Shown here: piece by piece, positions 45,801 to 57,800 of the stretch
Layout: each line of letters begins with the position of its first letter
How positions within the stretch are numbered: position 1 is the first letter of the stretch
Source: Tridacna crocea
Taxonomy: Eukaryota; Mollusca; Bivalvia; Cardiida; Cardiidae
Assembly (NCBI GenBank): GCA_943736015.1
Contig: OX031063.1
Span: 8,227,001 to 8,291,000 of the forward strand
DNA length: 64,000 nt
Direction: 5' to 3'
The notes under the pieces: generated by a model
The model's database searches: none
What the model was told of the DNA's origin: nothing
The model's input: the letters and a program-made list of their open reading frames with translations, nothing else
Translations under genes and position numbers: made by a program

Positions 45801-48800
45801 GTACCGACTCCGTTTGGTGTCGAAGTAGGTTGTTCGCGTTCGGGATTTTGAGATCTTCGTCTTTATTAGAAAATATTTTTTATCTTTATGCTCTGACAAA
45901 TGGGGGTTTAATGCATATGCAAAGGGTATGGACACATACATGTCAGTGTGCACAATCCACGCACGCTGACCTAGGTCCAAACGATTTGCTTTTGGTAGAT
46001 TTATTGCATGCCCAAGGGACCATTCTAACTTAGAGAATCACTGAGATCCATTAATCCTTTCCCAAACAATCCCTGGTTTTTATGGGTCAGGAATTGAAGC
46101 CTTTTGAAAAAAATGTGGGAAAAGGAGAAAATGCTGGTAACCAGCATTTTCTCCTTTTCCCACAATGTTTTCTACCCTATTATATAGAAAAATCATCTTT
46201 TTAGCAACAGTTAATTTGTCATCTTCAAAATGCTTTCAATTTGATAGGACATTACGATACCCGTAGTCAAGAGTAAAATTAATGACAATTTATGACAAAT
46301 TTAAGCTCGAATCAAGCAACGAATGAATACATTTTCCTGCCTGAAAACACAAATAACTGCACAGAGGCTCAAACCACACATGTGTAGTGGACGATCCCAA
46401 AAACCTTCGGAGAAAAAGGAGCCATTGCTTGTAACTAGCGTTCTTTTGTCTTCTACTAAAAACGTGCTCGATACTTTTGAATACGTAATCCGTATTTTCT
46501 TCCATTTTTTTTTCTTCTAACCCTTCATCACACGCTGAAGAGTTTTAACGACTCTGAACTAGAGGCCATTTGAAAAAAAAAACGTGGGAAAAGGAAAAAA
46601 AGGTGTTAAACACAATTTTCTCCTTTTTCCAAAATGTTTTCCACCCTATTTCAGACAAACATCAATCTTTTATTTTTCTTCTGCAAATGCTTCCATGTTG
46701 GACAAATCTAAAAGATTATCGTTTGGTAAAGTGTTAAACCTTTCCCAAACAAGCCCTGGTTTTTTACGTGTCTGCAGTAAAAGTCTTTTGAAAACACTGT
46801 GGGAAAAGGAGAAATTGCTCGTAACGAGCAAATTTCTCCTTTTCCCACAGTGTTTTCTACCCTTTTTGAGAACTTTCTGGCATTTTCTCCAAATCTAAAA
46901 TTGTCGTCTGCAAACTCTTTTGGTTTGGAAGAGTCCAAAATTTGTCGTTTGGGAAAGTGTTAAGCAATTGACACGAGGGTAAAAGTAATATACACTTTTT
47001 GAACTCTTAAGCTGCTAAGCGCCACTCAATGGCCTTATGCAGACAGTGTAGATAAAGATCAGACTGTACAGAATGTGTGGTCTGATCTTAGATCCATACT
47101 CTCCGATAAGTTTATATTTTTGTCAAAAATAACTTTGCAATAATATAACATTCGGGTTTCTACTCTCGGGTTGAAAATTTTATTTAACATGTTAAGGATT
47201 AATGAGCAACAAAAATCGAGGGAGTTACCTTTTCACTTTGATCCAGATAATTACCGCAATAATTACTATCGCTACTAGGAAGACTAACGACAGTATAGAA
47301 GCAACAACTGCGGCGATCACGTCACTTATAGATGACTCTGACTGGACTGAAAGAAAGCAGAGTTTGTGACATAAATAACCGGCAGATTCAGATAGGATTT
47401 ATTATGTGTAACGTATGGTATATTGTTTACCCGCTTTATTTCTGGCAGTTATTGTTACTTCAACTCTTTACCGAACAACAATATTTCAAATATTTAGATT
47501 CTGAAAGTATAGAATGGACTTTAACCCTTTACTCCATAGATACTCATTTCTATGCAGTGCTTGTAGGAGCCTTTGGAAAACATTGTGAGAAAAGGTGAAA
47601 TTGCTTGTAACGAGCAATTTCACCTTTTGTCACAATGTTTTCTATGCTATCAAAAGGTGTCATATACACATAAGAAACTGCTTCATCCTTGCTGTTATTT
47701 AGGGTCAATCAGAGATACCATAGAAATGCCTTATGGGGTAAAGGGTTAAGAAAGGAATGAATGAGGCGAGGCTTACCTGTACATGAACTAATGCAATAAA
47801 TGACCACGTAAAAATTATATACATGTATGATAAATATATAAAAGTATGTATGAATCTAGGGTAAGAACTGACCAAGTGTAATGTACAACTAATATGAACA
47901 GAGAATCATTATAAACATTTTTAAAGTTTCAGGACATGAACAAGGATATTATGCTGTGGTGATTGAAGGTAGAAACCGTCTATAGCAATTTTAAAGTTCC
48001 AGGACATACGTGCGGAAAGGTAGGGCTAACTGTCATTGTAGCATATTAATGTTTTAGAGAATTCAAACTCAAAATACTTATGTTACTTTGTCTGATCTTA
48101 GTTATTTCGTATATTACAGAATAGAAAATCTTATATCGTTGCCTTTTTCTGTAAAACATAATATAGTTATATGCAAATGGATTAAACCTGGATTAACTTC
48201 TAATAAAAACATTTTAACCCCATTTTTACTTTTTTTTCTAGCCCCATCGTATCATTTTTTATCCCCAATTTCTCGCAAATTAACCCCATAAGGGTGCATT
48301 GTGCGCATATAGGCCACTGAACCATAATACTATGACATCTATGTAAAAAAAATAAACACATATATAAACACAAATATAGAGTTATTTACCTTTTGATTTT
48401 TAAGAATCAGTAGTGCAATTTCATCTAAGTTGCTTCGGTACATTTTGTAGTAGATTAGATCTATAAAAGTTGCTTGTACCTGATTTAAACCAGCTGACAA
48501 GATAGTGATTACTGATCTCGCCATTTTTAGGTAAATAGAAAATTAGTCATTCATAAGAATTCAACGTTTTAGTATACCTGGAAGGCATTTGACTCCGTAG
48601 TATCCTTCGTCACACTCTGAACAGTTCCCAGAGAAAACCTCGCAAGCAGAACCATTGATACAGTGTCCACATTTAGACTGGCAACCCTCTCCATACGTTC
48701 CGGCATTGCAATCTGATGGAGGATCAAATATTTTTGTAAACTTACATAATGATATGTGTTAACCCTGTCCCAAGTGAGAAATTTTGGACTCTTTGAACAT

Positions 48801-51800
48801 TTTAGACTCTGCCAGATTGAAACTATTGTTTTGCCACTCAGTGACTTTTGATCAGGTGATATGTCTTGTAAATTAGAAGTGATATGGCATTTAAAATATA
48901 CATGTATAAAGACTGCACTGGTCTCTCTAAAAACGGTGTCCACGAATAAGTCATTAAATGTACGAAACATACTTGATATATACAAAACCTATTGAAAAGG
49001 CTGAAAGAGAAATATATGTTAGAGAGAGAGAGACAGACAGACAGACAGAGACAGAGAGAGTGGGAGGGAGGGAGGCAGAGAGAGAGAGAGAGAGAGGCAG
49101 ACAGACAGAGAGAGAGGAGGGAGAGAGAGACAGAGAATGAGGGTAGGGAAGGAGAGGGAAAGAGACAGGGGGAAAGAGACAGAGAGAGACAGAGAGAGTG
49201 AGATTGAGAGAGAGAGAGAGAGAGAGGGAGTGGGAGGAGGAGAGAGAGAGAGAGAGAGAGAGAGCATACATCCACATCTTCCCCATAGTAAAAACATATC
49301 TACAGTATAAACCTACACACATACACACATTACATACGTCATACGCGTACATATGAATAACTGTGTACATGCATAACAACATAAAATAATGCAGCCAAAA
49401 TGTTTAAAACTTCTATGGTTTAATCAACCTGTCTGACAAAGAGGTGGCTGCTTTCCCCGAGGACAGCCCTTGACGCAATGTCCATCTGTTTTCCTACAAG
49501 CCTCTCCTTCATGACAATGGCCACATGTCTCATTACACCCAATGCCATACTGACCGTCCGTGCAAGCTGAATCAAGACAAATAAAACCTCGTCACATTTC
49601 AAGAAATAACGAGTCATGCCCGTGTAAAAGGTATTTTAATCCTTTACCACACAATCCCTACTTTTAACGATCCCGAGAATGAAGCCTTTTGAAAACATTG
49701 TGGGAAAAGGAGAAAATGCTGGTAACCAGCATTTTCTCCTTTTCCAACAGTGGTTTCAACCCTTCCCAAAACAATTTCACTGTTTGAGTCACGTTTGTCT
49801 TCTGCAAATGCTTTCAATTTAGACCAGTCTAAAACTTTGTCGTTTGGTTTAGAGTAAATGGAGCTCCGTACGGCATTATACAAAGTAAATCATGAAGTAA
49901 TTATTGATCCCTACCTAGAATTCATTGTTCTAAACCTTAACTTAATCATAAGACAGCATGTTGCTTAGAAATGCAGAACATTCAGAAATACATGTGGCAA
50001 AAAAGTTCCAGCGTATTTATGCCTACGCCGACCATACAGGCTGATATGAATCGGGACTTTTTGTAGATGAATTTGAACCCCGCCTCCCTACCTCCTTGCT
50101 TTTCACAGAACAAACATGTAGATCAGTTATGTTCTGGGTTAATATATCAATATAGACTGAAGTGATTCAAATCACTGGCCATTTCGAGGACTTTAATGTC
50201 TCATCCAAAAGACTTTTAGTAACTTTCTAAGATAGTCAGTCGTGGGGCTCGAACTAAATCAATCAAGTGGCCGAAGGCTTGACGTTTACAAGTCCTACAC
50301 TATAACGCTTGAGCTATTAGGACTGGTCAATTACATGTTTGTAATTGCAATTGAATAAAAATGTCTAATGTATGCCCTTACTTTTATTGCAGTAAATATT
50401 GGTAAAGCCTGGGTTGCACCCATCGTCACATGCGCCTGTGGTTATATTGCATTGCAGATTGTCGCGACACACACCGCATTCAAATGCACATTCCTCACCA
50501 TATTTCCCTCTAGCACATTCTGAAACAAGACTAGTTTATCCCTTTACCAAACAACAAAATTTCAGATTTGTCCAAATTGAAAGCACTTGCAGATGACACA
50601 ATAAACGTAACTCAAAAATTGAAATTTGTTTCCAGCAGTGTAGAAAACATTGTGGGAAAAGGAGAAAATGCTGGTTACCAGCATTTTCTCCTTTTCCCAC
50701 AATGTTTTCAAAAGGCTTCTATCTCATGGTCGTGAAAACCAGGGATTGTTTGATAAAGGGTTAACAGCAAATCAAAATAGAAAAACCATAGTGTATATAT
50801 CTAGTACTAGCTCTGTATGGTTGACTAAATTTTAGACTTTCACGAATTGGAAACGGATTCGTTAAAACAGAGGAAAGTTTAAGAAAGGTTTTAGCTCTTA
50901 CTAAACGATCCCGAGTTTTAACGACAACGAAGACTAAAGCTTTTGAAGACAGATCAAACTGAATACAACATATCCATGATATCAAATCAACCATGGATTC
51001 CTCATGGATATAATGTGAGACATTGCAACTAAGAAAGCCTTTCGATCTGAAAATTGTCGATCAGTTTGCATAATATTGCTGCTTGAACAATTATATGTTC
51101 TCGTGTCATTTGGAATAAGATGTACGTTAATAACATTTTGAAGAAAAAGTTTGTCGACGGCAAAATTTGTGACGATATTCGACAATAGGATTGTCATGAG
51201 AAGAACATATCTGTACTGTCGTAGAATATAAAAGGCCTCGCCCGTAAAGTATCAGATCCTGATTTCATATTGGTTGGTTGTATTGGGGTTTAACGCCACT
51301 TTAACAGCTAAGGTCATATCATGGCGGTCGGTGACGCACATGTGTTTCCTGGCTTTCTCACACCGGTACTTACACTACTTTCTTTCCAAAGCCACCGATT
51401 ACTTTTCTCACATGCTTCAGCAGAGGTGAGAGGCGAAAGTACGCCGGAAAGAAAGTTTGCCTCAACCGGGTATCGAACTCACAACCACCAGGTCATGAGT
51501 CTGACACGCTCACCACTGAGCCACCCGGGCGGGCTCCAGATTTCATAGACTTTGTACAGTTCTATGACGTAATTTTCCTACAAGACACATGGTTATCTAG
51601 AAATACACATTTCAATTTAGAAAAGAAAGACTATGAAAAGGTCAGTTTATATGGAAACAAAGAAACTGATTTTAAAAAGGTCTGCTATACAGGAGAAATT
51701 TCCATCTGTTATAAATAGCATTTATCGAATAAGGTCAGACTGGTTAACTGGTTAAGAAAGACCGACCACTCATTACTTTCCTTCAATGAGGATGTTTTCA

Positions 51801-54800
51801 TTTGTAATGTTTATGTTCCACCTATTAACTCAAAGTTGCATAGAAATTCCAATTTGATTTTTACAAAGAAAACAAAACAACCTGGGAACGTTATAAAACT
51901 TACGGTAAATGTTTTATCACAGGGGATTTTAATAGCACAGTTTGTGGTTGCTGCGATCTTTCCCAATATGATGTGTTTGTTAACCTTTAGGATGCTAATC
52001 GCGACTTACTGACGTTTTGCGGACAATGTATATCAAGATCAGACTGCATATAACGTGCAGTCTGATCTTGGATCTACACTGTCCGATAGGGAGATATTAT
52101 TCACTAAACGCAATTTTGAAATAGTAATATTTGAGCTTTTACTTTCGAATTAATAAAAAAAAAATTAGTTATCCAGCAGAATAAGGGTTAACACTGACCA
52201 CGACTTATCAAAATATTGTTAACATCACAACACCACGTGCTTCACAAGATCACGTGACTACTTCTTTTGTAATTGGGAATGGTCGCCTGCATAGCGATGA
52301 CAAGATTGAAGAATTTACGTTTTATTAAAAAATCGGATAAAATGTTGTTGATTATTTTTCATTGCAAAAGCAAGGCTTTTCACATGAAATTGATTTTAAA
52401 AAGTGGAACCAAAATGAATTTTTGACTATTCAGGTCCTCCATTCTCTATTGAGAAAAGCACGGTCCGATCTCTAACTAAGAATAAGGAAAATGCGAATAC
52501 GCAGCAGCAGTTTCTTAAATTTGACGACAGAAGTTTGCTATTTATTAAACTGGTTCAAAATTGTCTTTCGCCGTCAAAAAGTATGTGTTCCGTCATAAAA
52601 CCGAAGGTCATGTACAAATCCTAATTATCTCCCTTTATCGAATCAAGCATTGGCGTGAAACAAGGAGATCCGTGCTTTATTGTTGTTTTTATTCTTCATT
52701 AATGATCATATTAGCCGTATAGATAAAAATATGGATGATGTATTTACAGTAGAGAATTTAAAACTTTTTTTTTTTTATTTTGTTATTTGTGGACGATGCA
52801 GTCGTTTTCGCCAATACACCAGAGTCACTGCAAATGTTATTGACTGAAACATAAACCTATTTATATTAACTCTGAATAGTCACTAATCTAAGATTGTGAT
52901 ATTTGAAAACGGTCGCCCAACCGACAGAACAATTTACTATTCCCTATCCCAACATGTCCCGATAACAACAAACACATATATTTGGTGCACTCCGTTGGGA
53001 GTACAATGACTGTAAATACCATTGTTACTTAGCAATTTCATACAGCTGCAGTATTATTGAACATGTCGAATTTACCTAGCCAAACATATGCCCCAACTTA
53101 GTACTGAACTATCTACCATGAACTAATAACATCCTTACGTCGTTTAATGAGTTACATACATATACATGGATGTACTATATAACTAATACAAACCTTAAGG
53201 AAGAAAGAAGAAATATATTATAAGGAAAAAAGAACAAAAAACACATCCAGTCTCTTGTCGGTCCCAAGGCTGAATGGACATCAGCAAATAGCACGGACTA
53301 CACGTGCATAACTTACAGCGCCACCTATCGGAACTTATTCCAACAGGGAAAGCATTTTTCGTCTAATTCGTTATCTCAAACGACGAATGATTACATCGAT
53401 CGACACTAGCTATCCTCCGTGACAGAGTTAAATATTTAGCACTAACATTACATAACAAGGAAATATTGATGCATAACATCAATGGCGCCGCAAATCAGAT
53501 GTTTCTGAAATAAGGCACATTGCAGTATTTCAAAATTGACCAAAGTATACGCAGAACTAGGTGAGAATTGTACTGAAAAGTCATTAACAATCTGTAGAAT
53601 GTAAATCAAAACTTCAGAAAGAAAAGAAAACAACAATGGTAAGACGCAATCATAGCCATTCTTCTACGAAGTTTAACATTCTTTCAATTGGAGCTATGTA
53701 CAAAAGCGGTTTTCATTCGGAAAACAATACACACAAAAATAGATTAAAAAACAGGTTCTAAACTACCAAAGTGACTACCAAATTGTACGAAATTGCTTAG
53801 GTACGAAATGACTGGAAGCCTATTAAACAATATGGCTTCCTCCATGGGTACTTTTCAAAAGCGAATAAGAATATAGTGCCGCCGCTCATGCGGCGCCACT
53901 GAAACGGAGAATGTACTCGGACACAAGAGAAGCTAACAGAGCAATGCCAATATCCCTTACATAAGTTATTTACAGTTTTTAACCAACTTGATCTCAATAG
54001 AAAAAAGAAATCTGCAATGAACAGATTCTACATCTTTGCACTTATCAAACCCAAGTACCGCCGCTCCATAGTTTGATAATGGCGCCAAAAAATCATCGAA
54101 TAGAAAGCTCGGCAATCACCCGTCTACATTTGAAAAATCTTCAAGATCAGTCTTGTGAAGCTGAATCTAGAGAGTAACACAAATTGACGCAGAAGTCAAA
54201 TTAGATCCTACCAAAGACGACATAACATTTCTTAATCTATGTCCTTCTTGTAATAGATTTTTGTAACTAGTTTACTGAAAAAAATCAGGTTCTGTATCAG
54301 GAAGCTTTTTCTCGAATATCCATCTAGAGCCGAGACATGGTCCCTCAATATCCGTGAATACTGCTGAGAACTCTATTATATCAACCAAGATTTCTGCAAA
54401 AAGCATGAAGTCAGCTTAAATGGCCTAAAAACAGAAGAAATCCCAATAAGTACCAGTTTGCCATCTGTAACTAAATATGGTACAATATGCATTTGCAAAC
54501 AGCTGTCGATTACGCTATATAAAGTTATTTCCGTCGAACTCCAGCTACGATACACATTGTTGGAGAATAATAAAAATAAGTTTATCGTAACATAATCCTG
54601 CGTTTTAACGATCCTCATAAAAATGCATCACCCTTTCATAACAAATATCAAATATATCTTGAAATCTCCAACGGAAATAAAAAAAAAGTCCTTAAGATGG
54701 AGTAGAGCAAAAAGAACCGATCATGTGATTCAGGTTGAGGAGATCCACGCAATTTAAACACACACAACAACTTATTGACAGAATGACGCCACCTATGTTC

Positions 54801-57800
54801 CATGGTAGTTAGACAAGTCTGAACAGAAACAAAAGTTTTGATTTAAAAGTAACCCTCTTAACAGTTCACGATCTTTTTTTTTTTTAAAGAAATAAAAAGA
54901 CAACTATATACAAAGTGCTCGAAACCTTTGTTCATGTTTCTCTATGTTTTGAAATACATGTGGGCTCAATCAGTTTACAGGAAACAATCATCAATGTATA
55001 TATCCCTTTCCCAAACAATCCTGTGTGTTACGACTCTGCCGTTAGAGAAATTTGAAACCAATGCTTATTCATAATGCTAAACCCGAACTTTTTTTTACCA
55101 CAAATTCCCCTACTGTACCTGCAGTCTTAAAGGTGGGTATTTAGAATTTTCATATCTCACCAAATCAAAAAATATATATATCACTGAAATTTATATGAAA
55201 AAACAATACAAATCATCAATAATTAAGAATCATAACAATTTTTTTTGATGGTATTCCCTTAAAAGGCTACGTAGCCTTTTAAGCTATTTTTAGATTTCGT
55301 GCCAAAAATAAAGAAATGCATTGTGGGAATGTTAAGTGGCTGGCACGTGACTAATGACGCTTAAATTCCATTACATAACAAACATGTAATTATTTTTCAT
55401 AATATCTTCTTCGGACGCTATGTTTGAAGCTTCGTCTGTGTATTTCCAGTATGTAAATGAGTGAGTTGCTCATGTAAAAATAGAACGTGTTTCCCGTCGA
55501 TGTCGACCTTGGCCGTAGTAAATCTCTAATTTCTCGTGTTGTCGGGTGGTTTTCGATTACTGGGGTTTTATGAATGGCGATTATAAGGCTTTGGAAGTAG
55601 AAGGATATTTTTGTATTTTTGTAAATTTTTCGTCCCGAATTCTGAAAGGCCACCTTTGAGCTACATCTGCTTTATGTCAATTTTGAAATTGACATCTGCA
55701 GATGTGTTGAATTTGGAGGAGTAATAAATTGTCGTTTTGCAAAGGGTGAAAGGTACTGGTTCTTGTTAACCTAATTGCAGCATCACTTAGATTCAAATAT
55801 GAAACTTTAATTTATTAGTGAGTACTTTGTCTTTTTACCTGTTTTACACATGTCCCCGGTATATCCAGCTTCGCATTTGTTAGGACAGGTTCCATCAACA
55901 CGGTTGCAAGTTTCTGTATTCTTGCAGTGTCCACAAGTCTCTTGACAATCCGCACCATATTTGCCGTATTTACAAGCTGAAAAAGTAAATAGGAAGTATT
56001 CGTTTTACCAATTTCATGTGTTAGAAACAATAGTTTTAGTAAATGCTACACCATGTGCTGAAACACCACCACCACTGACAACAGCGACAAGACTGACAGT
56101 CTTTAATTGATTGATAAGCATCCAATTTAAATATTCTTCAAAGTCTTTCTTGGTTCATTTACAATGAATTATTAACATGATCATGCTGTTTTTACAGATT
56201 ATGCATCATTTTGTTTGCATCAGTGCAAGTTAATGTGTGAACCAACTTGTAGAAGAAACGAACCATCAAAACTTAATTTTGAATCTGTATGCTGGGGCTA
56301 TATTAGAGTAAAAAAAAAAACTATGAATGATTTTAGCAAAGTTATGGAAGTACCATACGAGTTCAATTTCATTTTTCTTATTTCTTGAACATTGATGCAG
56401 TCTATTTTCTTTTGCTTAACTCTATATCAAACTTCAAAACTTTAGACTTGACCAGATTGAAAGTATTTGCAGACCACAATTCAAATTTGACTCAGAAATT
56501 TGAATTTGAGAAGAGTAGAAAACGTGGTAGGAAAGGGAGAAAATGCAGGTTACCAGCATTTTCTGCTCTTCCCATATTATTTTCAAATAATTTCTATCTT
56601 AGTTTGCTCATACGGGTAGATCAGTGGTCAGCGTATCTGACTAGTCACTTGGTGGTTGTGGATTGGATACCTGGTCTGCAAACTTTTTTTCTTGCGATTT
56701 CTCACCTCTGACGTATGTGAAAAAAGTAGTCAGTGATTTGGAAAGAACGACATGATAGTACTCGTGTGAGAAAACTAAGAAAAACATGCGTAGGCGCACT
56801 GACCGCCTTGATATGGCCTACGGTGTTAAAACGGCGTTAAACTCAGAAACAAACAAAGTTTCTCAGTGTGGTTAAGTCAGGATTGTGTTAAACGGTTAAA
56901 CAGTAGGCTCTTTTTTTCATTTTGCCTGTATTGATACTAATCCCTTAAGGTAAGACCTGTGTAATGGAAAACAGCTATTTCCACTAAAATATCATCCTGT
57001 GAAATTAGCTATAATTAAAAATGAGTATTATTGAACTACTTTCACCGTTTCATTTTTTTCCATTTTCTTCTTCTTTGAATTATCAATTATAAATCTAAAA
57101 CCACTATATTCTCAATTTAAAAAATGACAATAATTACCTCCCTTTTCAGAAAACTAACAAAAGTATATATAAAAAAAATTCAAGATAGACATAAATGGAA
57201 TTTCTGATTCGTTAGAAAAGTGCAAAAATATTATTTCTGCATAAATCCTTATTTTTTTCTTATTTATCAACCAATTAGAATTTTCACCGGAAGTGCATTA
57301 CAAAGGTCTTACCTTAAACTTGACAAGAATCGTTTTAACAACCCCGAGGAAGAACTTTTTTTTCACACATTGCAGGATGAATAGTACATGTAAATGGTTT
57401 CTACCGTTCTAAAAACACAAATCATTTTCAGAGCAGAACTAAATTTGTGATCTGCCAAAGTTTGCGATTTGGACAAGCTTGAAATTTTGTCCTTTGTTAA
57501 AGCCATATCGTTGTACTAGATCTACTAAATTCTGTTTACCGCTATGTCGTAATGTTTCAGTGAAATTTATAACCTTTTTAGGTGTGATATTGAATGTGCG
57601 TGGAATGTGTTTTTAGATCTCATTTAGACAATTTCGAACTACAATGGACGACATACTGTTCTGATACGTCAATTTTTCTGCCCAAATTAGTTGTAAAGGA
57701 AACGTTTGTTCATGAACATGTTACAAGTGTGGTGTACCGTTATCGACTAGTAATAACTGTAATAAATGGCCCACATACGTGTTTTACAGGTTTTGTCTGT

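Noticed and set aside
45738..45980. 80-codon minus-strand frame beginning MDLGQRAW
   Set aside because: It overlaps exon 11 in another frame and begins within intron sequence; the exon frame is supported by phase and downstream continuity.
48838..49382. Long Ser/Leu-rich minus-strand frames (142-145 codons)
   Set aside because: They are produced by the GA/CT microsatellite; no complexity or domain.
55815..56030. 71-codon minus-strand frame over EGF exon 6
   Set aside because: Wrong frame; the cysteine pattern appears only in the neighbouring frame with proper splice sites.
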